From contig NZ_CP060790.1 of assembly GCF_014489595.1 (NCBI RefSeq), positions 3,844,001 through 3,908,000 of the forward strand: a DNA stretch of 64,000 nucleotides, given 5' to 3'. The notes beneath the pieces are model-generated. The model had not been told where the DNA came from, did no database searches, and worked only from the letters and a program-made list of their open reading frames with translations. The stretch comes from Paenacidovorax monticola. GTDB taxonomy: Bacteria > Pseudomonadota > Gammaproteobacteria > Burkholderiales > Burkholderiaceae_C. A program made the position numbers and the translations under genes. How positions within the stretch are numbered: the stretch's first letter is position 1; each line of letters starts with the position of its first letter. This document shows, piece by piece, positions 57,361 through 64,000 of this stretch.

Positions 57361-58320
57361 TCAGTCCAGCTTCACGCCCACCTTGGCGATCACCGCGCCC
57401 CACTTCTCGCGCTCCGACTTCGAGAAACTCGCCATCTGCGCGGGCGTGCCGGGCATGGGCTCCACGCCCAGCGCCTGCAGGCGGGCGCGCGTGCGCGTGT
57501 CGGCCAGGGCCGTCTGCAGCGCGCCGCTGAACTTGCCGACCACCTCGGAGGACGTGCCCGTGGGGACGACGATGCCCTGCCAGGCATAGCCTTCGAAGCC
57601 CGCCAAGCCCTGTTCCTGCAGCGTGGGCACGTCGGGCGCGGTGGCTACGCGCTGGGGGCTGGCCACGCCGATGGCCTTGACCTTGCGGGCCGCGAGGAAG
57701 GGGTAGACCGAGGCGCTGTCCACCCACATCGCGCTCACCTGGCCGCCCACCACGTCCTGGATCGCGGGCGCCGCGCCGCGGTAGGGCACGTGCGTGAGCT
57801 TGAGGCCGCTGTGCTCGCGGAACAACTCGCCCACGAGGTGGTGCGGGCTGCCCGGGCCGGCCGAGGCCCAGTTCACGCCATCGGCCTGCTTCCTGGCCCA
57901 GGCCGCGAACTCCTTGTAGTTGTTCGCGGGCACCTGGTTGGAGACCACGAGGAACATGGGAAAGCGCACGAGCAGGCCCACGGGCTGGAAGTCGCGCTCG
58001 GCGTTGTAGCTGAGCTTGCTGAACAGCGAGGGGTTGGCCGCGATGGTGGCGAAGTCGGCCGTGAACATGATGTTGCCGAAGTCGCGCGAGCGTGCCGTGT
58101 ACTCGGCCGCGATGTTGGTGCCCGCTCCGGGCTTGTTGTTGATGATGATGGTGCGGCCCAGCGCCGCCCCCATGGATTCGGCGATGGCACGCGCGACGAT
58201 GTCCGAGCCGCCGCCGGCCGCGTAGCCCACCACCCATTCGAGCGGTTTGGGGTCCTGGGCGAAGGCGGTGGGGGCGAGGGCGCCGAGCGCGAGCGCGGCG
58301 AGGAACTGCTTGCGGTGCAT
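57361..58320 (-). CDS. Bug-family substrate-binding protein (second copy)
   Basis: A 319-residue periplasmic protein. The signal peptide (MHRKQFLAALALGALAPTAFA) is followed by LEWVVGYAAGGGSDIVARAI, NNKPGAGTNIAAEY and PTLQEQG. It is only distantly like the first Bug protein, so not a recent duplication. It is the last gene of a minus-strand cluster: MBL hydrolase, FAD monooxygenase, DUF2783, Bug. It may deliver the compound these enzymes degrade. Confidence 0.92.
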   Translation of the reverse strand: MHRKQFLAALALGALAPTAFAQDPKPLEWVVGYAAGGGSDIVARAIAESMGAALGRTIIINNKPGAGTNIAAEYTARSRDFGNIMFTADFATIAANPSLFSKLSYNAERDFQPVGLLVRFPMFLVVSNQVPANNYKEFAAWARKQADGVNWASAGPGSPHHLVGELFREHSGLKLTHVPYRGAAPAIQDVVGGQVSAMWVDSASVYPFLAARKVKAIGVASPQRVATAPDVPTLQEQGLAGFEGYAWQGIVVPTGTSSEVVGKFSGALQTALADTRTRARLQALGVEPMPGTPAQMASFSKSEREKWGAVIAKVGVKLD

Positions 58321-58421
58321 GGAAATGTCTCCTGGAACGGTCTTGCGGGTGGATGGGCGGCGGCCTGCCCCCTTCTGGCGAGGGGCTGGGCGCGGCCGCC
58401 CGGAGGTAAAACGGAAAGAGG

Positions 58422-58685
58422 TCAGGCCGCCGCGTGCACGGGCACGACGGGGCTGATGGCCAGGTGCGGCAGCGTGGCGGGCTCGCCCGCGCCGGGCGCG
58501 GCGCTCTCGCGCGCAAGCCGCAGCGCGTGCAGCAGCGCGGCGTGGTCGCCGACGTGGTTGGCCAGCAGCAGCACCAGGCGCGCGTGCAGCGCATGGCTTT
58601 GCGCGGTGGTCAGGCCCTGGTGGGCGGCGATCAGCGCGGCGTAGAAGTCGTCGCAGGCCTGCAGGCGGGGTTGGGTATCGAGCAT
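58422..58685 (-). CDS. Small DUF2783-type protein
   Basis: An 87-residue, mostly helical protein: DDFYAALIAAHQGLTTAQSH, then RLVLLLANHVGDHAALLHAL. I recognise the pattern as DUF2783, often found beside FAD monooxygenases like the one upstream. It has no signal peptide; it could be a small partner of the monooxygenase. The start ATG at 58685 lies 11 bases after the monooxygenase stop. Confidence 0.75.
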   Translation of the reverse strand: MLDTQPRLQACDDFYAALIAAHQGLTTAQSHALHARLVLLLANHVGDHAALLHALRLARESAAPGAGEPATLPHLAISPVVPVHAAA

Positions 58686-58696
58686 GGGAAGTCCTT

Positions 58697-60336
58697 TCAA
58701 GCACCCAGGGCGCGGGCGATGGCGGCGCGCACGGCCGGTGCGCTGGGGGCGCGCCAGCGCGCGCAGACATGCTGGTCGGGCCGCACGAGGTAGGCGGTGC
58801 CCGGCTGCGCATCGAGGCGCTGCGCGGCCAGGCCGCGCGGGTCGGCGAGGTCGCCGCCGATGGAGAGCACCTTCAGCCCTTCCATGCCCGCAGCCCAATC
58901 GGGCGCGGGGCCGAACACGATCAGCGTGAAGCCCTCGCCCAACTCGCGCAGCAGCCAGGTGGGCTGGCCTGCGCGCTCCATCGGTGCGTCGAGCAGCACC
59001 GCGCCGGGCACCTGCGTGCCCGCGAAATGGTCGGCGTCGGGCGTGTTGAGCGGCGAACCGTGCAGCGTGGCGGGCACCGACAGGCGGCCGCTGTTGACGA
59101 TGCGGCGCGCGAAGGGGTGGTCGCGCGCGAGGTCCAGCACCGCGTCGCGCAGCAGGCGGCTGATCTCGCCCTTGGGCGTGATGAAGTCGGTGGCGCGCGT
59201 GGAGTTGAGGATGTTCTCGTCGGCCGCGTACTCGCGTTCGGCGCCATAGGTGGCGATCAGCGCCTCGGGCGCCTGGCCGCGCAGCACGCGGTCCAGCTTC
59301 CAGGCGAGGTTCTCCGCGTCCTGCACGCCGCTGTTGGCGCCGCGCGCGCCGAAGGGCGAAACGCCGTGCGCCGCGTCGCCCACGAAGACCACGCGGCCGT
59401 GCACGAACTGGTCCATGCGCAGGCAGGCGAAGGTGTAGACGCTGGCCCATTCGAGCGTGAACGGCACGTCGCGGCCGAGCAAGGCATGCACGCGCGGAAC
59501 GATGTTCTCGGGCTTCTTGGCCTCTTCGGGGTCGGCGTCCCAGCCGAGCTGGAAGTCGATGCGCCACACGTCGTCGGGCTGGCGGTGCAGCAGCACGCTC
59601 TGGCCCGGGTGGAAGGGCGGGTCGAACCAGAACCAGCGCTCGGCCGGGAAGTCGGCCTCCATCTTCACGTCGGCGATCAGGAAGCGGTCCTGGAAGATGC
59701 GGCCCCGGCTTTCCAGCCCGAGCATGCCGCGCAGCGGCGAGCGCGCGCCGTCGCAGGCGGCCACCCACTGGGCCTCCAGAGCGTAGCTGCCCTCGGGCGT
59801 CTCGACGGTGAGCGCGGCGCCGCCGCCGTGCGGCGTGCAGGCCGTGACGCGGTTGTGCCAGCGGATCTCGACGCCCGGCAGCTGCAGCGCGCGCTCCACC
59901 AGGTAGGCCTCGGCGTAGTACTGCTGCAGGTTGATGAAGGCGGGGCGCTCGTGGCCGTCCTCGGGCAGCAGGTCGAACTGGTAGACCGGCTGGTCCTGGT
60001 GGAACACGCGGCCCAGATTCCACGACACGCCCTTGTCCACCATGGGCTGGCCCACGCCGAGGCGGTCCCAGATTTCCAGCGTGCGCTTGGCGAAGCAGAT
60101 GGCGCGCGAGCCGATCGAGAGCTTGTGGTCGTTGTCGAGCACGAGCACGCGCTGGCCGCGCTGGGCCAGGTCGATCGCGAGGCTCAGGCCCACGGGGCCC
60201 GCGCCCACGATGACGACGGGGTGGCGGGCGGGCGTGGCGCTGTCCTGGTCGGGCGAGCGCACGTAGCCGAATTCGAGGGCCTGCACCTCGGCGCCACTGG
60301 CGTGGAAGGCCTCGGGGGAATGTCTCTGGGGTTCAT
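58697..60336 (-). CDS. FAD-dependent aromatic-ring monooxygenase, MhpA/PheA type (one frameshift)
   Basis: The flavoprotein has VVIVGAGPVGLSLAIDLAQR (FAD Rossmann), a DG motif near ACDGARSPLRGML, and the GD motif FVGDAAHGVSPFGARGAN. A thioredoxin-like C-terminal domain follows. The family hydroxylates phenolic rings using NAD(P)H. A GTG at 60286 is available, but an ATG at 60336 behind AGGAGA starts MNPRDIP; one base added to the G5 run 60314-60318 joins it in frame, giving 546 residues. It sits between the MBL hydrolase and DUF2783 genes. Confidence 0.88.
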
Positions 60337-60361
60337 TCTGGGTCTCCTGCGGCCGGGGGGA

Positions 60362-61324
60362 TCAGCCTTCGAGGGATTTCCACATCTGCACGTCGCGCTC
60401 GGCCGTCCAGATGCGTGGGTCGGGGTATTGCGTGGCCTCGTCGTAGGCACGCGTCACGTCGAAGGGCATGCAGTGGTTGAAGATGACCCACTGGCCGTAC
60501 TTCGGCTGCAGCCGGGCGAAGGTGGCCTCATACACCTTGCGCAGGTCCTCGCCCCGGGCGGCGCCTTCCTTCACGCTGGCATACAGGTCGCTGATGAAGG
60601 CGCGCGTACCGGCCAGGCCTGCCTGCACCTGCTCGGGCGTCTGCAGCGCGGCGCCGCGGCCGGGCACGAGCTTTTCGGGCTTCAGGGCGGCAATGGCGTC
60701 GAGCGTGTGGGGCCAGTCCTGGAAGTAGGCGTCGCCCGCGTAGGGCGTGGCGTCGAACTCGACCAGGTCGCCGCTGAACAGGATCTTCTCCTGCGGCAGC
60801 CAGGCCACGGTGTCGCCCTTGGTGTGGCCCCGGCCCAGCTGCAGGATCTGCACCTCCAGGCTGCCGAGCCACAGCGTCATCTTCTTGTTGAAGGTCATGG
60901 TGGGCCAGGTCAGGCCCGGTGGCACGCTCTCCACGTTCTGGAACAGGCGCGGGAAGCGGCCGATCTCGCTGGCCTTGTCCTGCTCGCCGCGCTCCACGAT
61001 CAGGTCGCGCGTGTCCTCGCTGGCGATGATGTGCTCGGCCCCGTAGGCGCTCGCGCCCAGCACGCGCACCGCGTGGTAGTGCGAGAGCAGCACGTATTTG
61101 ATGGGCTTGTCGGTCACCTCGCGGATGCGGCGGATCACGTCCTGCGCCATCACGGGCGTGGCCTGGGTGTCGATGACCATCACGGCGTCGTCGCCAATGA
61201 TGATGCCGGTGTTCGGGTCGCCCTCGGCCGTGTAGGCGTAGGCATGGTCCGAGAGCTTGTCGAAGCTCACCTGCTTGGCGTCAAGGTCGGCGGCGGAGGC
61301 GAAGGTCTTGGTCGGGGCGTTCAT
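60362..61324 (-). CDS. MBL-fold hydrolase with altered metal motif
   Basis: A 320-residue protein of the metallo-beta-lactamase fold. The first metal motif reads H82-Y-H84-A-V86-R87 instead of HxHxDH, so the usual Asp and His of the second zinc site are replaced. Later ligands remain: H168 in GRGHTKGD, D187 in LFSGDLVEFD, and a late His in FNHCMPFD. It may use one metal or none in the second site. It lies first in the catabolic operon, divergent from IclR. The ATG at 61324 is used; the frame is open to 61387. Confidence 0.85.
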   Translation of the reverse strand: MNAPTKTFASAADLDAKQVSFDKLSDHAYAYTAEGDPNTGIIIGDDAVMVIDTQATPVMAQDVIRRIREVTDKPIKYVLLSHYHAVRVLGASAYGAEHIIASEDTRDLIVERGEQDKASEIGRFPRLFQNVESVPPGLTWPTMTFNKKMTLWLGSLEVQILQLGRGHTKGDTVAWLPQEKILFSGDLVEFDATPYAGDAYFQDWPHTLDAIAALKPEKLVPGRGAALQTPEQVQAGLAGTRAFISDLYASVKEGAARGEDLRKVYEATFARLQPKYGQWVIFNHCMPFDVTRAYDEATQYPDPRIWTAERDVQMWKSLEG

Positions 61325-61353
61325 GGGGATGTGAATTTGATAATGGTGAATGC

Positions 61354-61365
61354 GTTTATCTAAAC
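61354..61365. promoter_or_regulatory. Putative IclR operator 1
   Basis: A perfect palindrome GTTTA-TC-TAAAC lies between the divergent MBL and iclR genes. It is framed by two direct copies of GAATGCGTT (61348-61356, 61367-61375). Confidence 0.5.
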
Positions 61366-61413
61366 AGAATGCGTTGATGCTACGCAAGAAGTTTGTCTAT
61401 GTCTAATGCATTT

Positions 61414-61427
61414 GTTTAGGTGTAAAC
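61414..61427. promoter_or_regulatory. Putative IclR operator 2
   Basis: A second inverted repeat with the same arms, GTTTA-GGTG-TAAAC, ends 27 bases before the iclR start. With operator 1 the centres are about 61 bases apart, close to six helical turns. Confidence 0.5.
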
Positions 61428-61454
61428 CCGAAGGGGGAGCGGCATACCGATGCC

Positions 61455-62279
61455 GTGGACAATCGGGCCATGGCCTCTCTTGCTCCCGATCTGCCCCACC
61501 CCGATGACGAAGACGCACCGCGCACGCCGCGCGGCATCCAGAGCGTGGAAGTGGGGGGGCAACTGCTCAAGGTGCTGGCCCGCACGGGGCGCCGCATGGC
61601 GCTCAAGGACCTGGCCCGTGCGGCCGACATGACGGCGGCCAAGGCGCACCCCTACCTCGTGAGCTTTGGCAAGCTGGGCCTCATCGAACAGGATGCCGTG
61701 AGCGGCCACTACGGCCTGGGCCCACTGGCCATGCAGCTGGGGCTCATCAGCCTGCAGCAGGTGGACCCGGTGCGCCTGGCCATCGCCGAGCTGCCCGCGC
61801 TGGCCCAGCGCATCGGCTACACCGTGTCGGCCTCGGTGTGGGGCGACAGCGGCCCCACCATCATCCGTGTGGAGGAGGGCCCCACGGCCGTGTACGTGGC
61901 CATGCGCCACGGCACCACGGCCTCGGTGCGGCACACGGCCACGGGCAAGGTGTTCGCGGCCTTCGGACCGCGCGAACGGGCCGCCGCCGCGCTGGCGACC
62001 GAAGGGTTTGCGGGGGCGCTGGAGGAGCCTGCGTTCTCCGCCGAACTGGACGCGGTGCGCACCCACCAGGTGGCGCAGGTGACGGACCAGCTGCTACCCG
62101 GCATCAGCGCGCTGGCCACGCCGGTGTTCGACGGCTTTGGGCAACTGGTGCTGTGCCTGGCGGTGATTGGTCCCAGCGCCACGCTGCACACGGGGCCGGA
62201 CAGCGAGGCCGCCTGGCACCTGCGCGAGGCGGCGCGCGGCCTGTCGCAGCGGCTGGGGGCGCCTGCCACCCCGGTCTAG
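61455..62279 (+). CDS. IclR-family transcriptional regulator
   Basis: A 274-residue protein from GTG 61455 (269 from ATG 61470). The winged helix (GGQLLKVLARTGRRMALKDL, then MTAAKAHPYLVSFGKLGLI) is followed by the IclR effector domain (GTTASVRHTATGKVFAAFG). It is divergent from the MBL gene, with palindromes between, so it probably controls the catabolic operon and itself. A GGGGGAG lies about 15 bases before the GTG. It is convergent with metY. Confidence 0.88.
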   Translation: MDNRAMASLAPDLPHPDDEDAPRTPRGIQSVEVGGQLLKVLARTGRRMALKDLARAADMTAAKAHPYLVSFGKLGLIEQDAVSGHYGLGPLAMQLGLISLQQVDPVRLAIAELPALAQRIGYTVSASVWGDSGPTIIRVEEGPTAVYVAMRHGTTASVRHTATGKVFAAFGPRERAAAALATEGFAGALEEPAFSAELDAVRTHQVAQVTDQLLPGISALATPVFDGFGQLVLCLAVIGPSATLHTGPDSEAAWHLREAARGLSQRLGAPATPV

Positions 62280-63598
62280 GCCGCAGCGCGGGCCAGCGCC
62301 TGGTCGATGTCCCAGAGGATGTCGTCCACCTCTTCGATGCCCACCGACAGGCGCACCATGTCGGCGCTCACGCCCGCGCGGTCGAGTTCCTCGCCCGTGA
62401 GCTGGCGGTGCGTGGTCGATGCGGGGTGGATCACCAGCGTCTTCGCATCGCCGATGTTGGCCAGGTGGCTCAGGAACTCGCAGGCGTCGATGAACTGCTC
62501 GCCGGCCGCCGCGCCGCCCTTCACGCCGAACGTGAGAATGCCCGAGGCGCCCGGCGCGCCATCCACCGCGCGGAACTGCTTGCGCGCCAGTTCGAAATAC
62601 GGTGAATCGGGCAGGCCTGGGTAGTTGACCCACGCCACCTGTGGGTGGCCTTGCAGGAACTTCGCCACCGCCAGCGCGTTGCGGCAGTGCTCGCGCATGC
62701 GCAGGTGCAGCGTTTCGGCGCCCTGCAGCAGCTGCCAGGCGTTCAAGGGCGAGAGCACGCCGCCGAAGGTGCGGTTGACCTCCATGCGCGCCTTCATGGT
62801 GTAGCCGAAGTCGCCGAAGGTCTCGTAGAACTTCACGCCGTGGTAGGCGCGGCTGGGCTCCACCATCTCGGGGAAGCGGCCGTTGTCCCACGGGAATTGG
62901 CCGCCCTCGACCACCACGCCGCCCATGGTCGTGCCATGGCCGCCGATGTACTTGGTGGCGCTGTGCACCACGATGTCGGCGCCCAGCGCCAGCGGGTTGC
63001 ACAGATAGGGGCTGGCCACGGTGTTGTCGATCACCAGCGGCACGCCGTGGGCGTGGGCCACGTCGGCGATGCGCGCGATGTCGAGCACGTTGACCAGCGG
63101 ATTGCCGATGGTCTCGCCATACACGGCCCGCGTGTTCGGGCGCATGGCGCGCGCGAAGTTCTCGGGGTCGGCCGGGTCCACGAACGTGGTTTCGATCCCC
63201 AGGCGCGCAAAGCCCACGCCCAACTGTCCCACCGTGCCGCCGTAGAGCGTGCTGGCCGCCACGATGTGGTCGCCCGTCTTCAGGATGGCCAGCAGCGCCG
63301 CCATCTGCGCGGCCATGCCGCTGGCGCAGGCCAGGGCCGCGCGGCCGCCCTCCAGGCTGGCGATGCGCTCCTCGAACACCGCCACCGTGGGGTTGCTGAT
63401 GCGGCTGTAGACGTTGCCGAAGGTCTGCAGGTTGAACAGGCTGCTCGCGTGCTCGGCATCGTCGAACACGAAGCTCGTGGTCTGGTGGATGGGCGTGGCG
63501 CGCGCGCCGGTCACGGGGTCGGGCTGGGCGCCCGCATGGATGGCGCGGGTGCCGAAGCCGAAGGCGCGGTCGGCGCCCGAAGAGGATTTGTCTCGCAT
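62276..63598 (-). CDS. metY: O-acetylhomoserine sulfhydrylase (PLP-dependent)
   Basis: A 440-residue Cys/Met-metabolism PLP enzyme that makes homocysteine from O-acetylhomoserine and sulfide. GFGTRAIHAGAQPDPVTGAR starts the fold, CASGMAAQMAALLAI binds the phosphate, and K216 in HSATKYIGGHG holds PLP. The length of about 440 residues, longer than MetB/MetZ, fits this family. Its end overlaps the iclR end by 4 bases. Confidence 0.93.
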   Translation of the reverse strand: MRDKSSSGADRAFGFGTRAIHAGAQPDPVTGARATPIHQTTSFVFDDAEHASSLFNLQTFGNVYSRISNPTVAVFEERIASLEGGRAALACASGMAAQMAALLAILKTGDHIVAASTLYGGTVGQLGVGFARLGIETTFVDPADPENFARAMRPNTRAVYGETIGNPLVNVLDIARIADVAHAHGVPLVIDNTVASPYLCNPLALGADIVVHSATKYIGGHGTTMGGVVVEGGQFPWDNGRFPEMVEPSRAYHGVKFYETFGDFGYTMKARMEVNRTFGGVLSPLNAWQLLQGAETLHLRMREHCRNALAVAKFLQGHPQVAWVNYPGLPDSPYFELARKQFRAVDGAPGASGILTFGVKGGAAAGEQFIDACEFLSHLANIGDAKTLVIHPASTTHRQLTGEELDRAGVSADMVRLSVGIEEVDDILWDIDQALARAAA

Positions 63599-63652
63599 GG
63601 GTCTTTGAATGAAACAGGGCTGCAGCGCTTGATGGTCAAGTGCTGGAAGCTA

Positions 63653-64000
63653 TCAATACGGGAGCTGGCGCAGCCGCTTGGCTGAGATCACGCGCGTGTT
63701 CACGCCCATCCAGCCCAGGCCGCCGAAGAGGCGCGCGTGCTCGATCTTCACGCAGCGGTTGCTCACCGTCTGCAGGCCGGCCGCCTCGGCGCGGTGCACG
63801 GCGGCGTCGTTGAAAACGCCCAGCTGCAGCCACAGGCAGCGTGCGCCGACGGCGATGGCTTCATCGGCCAGCGGCGGGATGTCCTCGCTCCTGCGAAAGC
63901 AGTCCACCATGTCGATGCGCGCGCCCTGCGCGGCCAGCGCGGCGGCGGCTTCGGTCACGCTCGCGTAGGCCACTTCGCCGAGGATGTGCCCGCCTTCGCG
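63653..64000 (-). CDS. CoA-binding domain protein (YccU-like), C-terminal part, cut by window edge
   Basis: The reading frame is open to the right edge, so the start is outside. The visible 115 or so residues have VDCFRRSEDIPPLADEAIAV, ARCLWLQLGVFNDAA and NRCVKIEH, the core of small CoA-binding Rossmann proteins such as YccU. The extra tail WMGVNTRVISAKRLRQLPY goes beyond the usual end. Its substrate is unknown. It is upstream of metY, 54 bases away, on the same strand. Confidence 0.85.
   Translation of the reverse strand, partial: REGGHILGEVAYASVTEAAAALAAQGARIDMVDCFRRSEDIPPLADEAIAVGARCLWLQLGVFNDAAVHRAEAAGLQTVSNRCVKIEHARLFGGLGWMGVNTRVISAKRLRQLPY

Noticed and set aside
58769..61363. An 864-codon plus-strand open frame
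   Set aside because: Antisense to the FAD monooxygenase and MBL genes, which show clear motifs on the minus strand.

Overview
The window is high-GC, densely packed bacterial DNA. Several features point to a member of the Comamonadaceae (Betaproteobacteria, Acidovorax/Alicycliphilus/Delftia-like): two periplasmic Bug-type substrate-binding proteins, a TctD/TctE-like two-component pair, a PhaF-type phasin, many ATGA-overlapping operons and the gene repertoire as a whole. No rRNA, tRNA, CRISPR array, insertion sequence or phage gene was seen. At least 22 single-base reading-frame breaks occur inside otherwise intact genes. In nearly every case adding one base to a G or C run restores a full-length product of the expected family length. 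I therefore annotate these genes as one CDS each and treat the breaks as probable homopolymer miscounts in the sequence.

Layout. Positions 1-6.6 kb hold housekeeping and storage genes: the end of a persulfide dioxygenase-rhodanese fusion, a BON-LysM protein, coaX, a TPR protein, a TetR regulator, a PHA-granule phasin and a two-domain fatty acyl-CoA reductase. Positions 6.7-36.3 kb form one long plus-strand cell-surface locus. It contains dTDP-rhamnose synthesis (rfbBDAC), two glycosyltransferases, a complete Xps-type type II secretion operon (gspEFGHIJKLMND), a small lipoprotein, an abundant-looking exported protein with its own promoter and terminator, a second lipoprotein and a parvulin-type isomerase. 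It then continues with two more glycosyltransferases, an epimerase, an O-antigen ABC exporter (wzm/wzt with a carbohydrate-binding tail), an acyltransferase, a methyltransferase with a coiled-coil tail, a hexapeptide acetyltransferase, a lytic transglycosylase and a WecA/MraY-type initiating transferase. From 36.3 to 54.3 kb come argB, a two-component system, a diguanylate cyclase, tgt, a universal stress protein, a rep-lipoprotein-pldA operon, a transporter, priA, an origin-like intergenic stretch with DnaA boxes, an isolated nuoB paralog, an AraC regulator, hemE and a CsbD protein. From 54.3 to 64 kb come catabolic and transport genes (MarR, two Bug proteins, a sulfatase, DUF2783, an FAD monooxygenase, an MBL hydrolase and a divergent IclR), then an O-acetylhomoserine sulfhydrylase and part of a CoA-binding protein.

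How the parts may work together. The most interesting unit is the surface locus. A rhamnose-containing glycan is made, modified and exported by Wzm/Wzt, and in the middle of the same locus sits a whole T2SS followed by one strongly expressed-looking secreted protein of about 30 kDa. This resembles the arrangement known for Aeromonas S-layers, where an S-layer gene, T2SS genes and O-polysaccharide export genes lie together. My inference, not proven from sequence alone, is that this is a dedicated export and anchoring system for an S-layer-like or nanopod-type surface protein.
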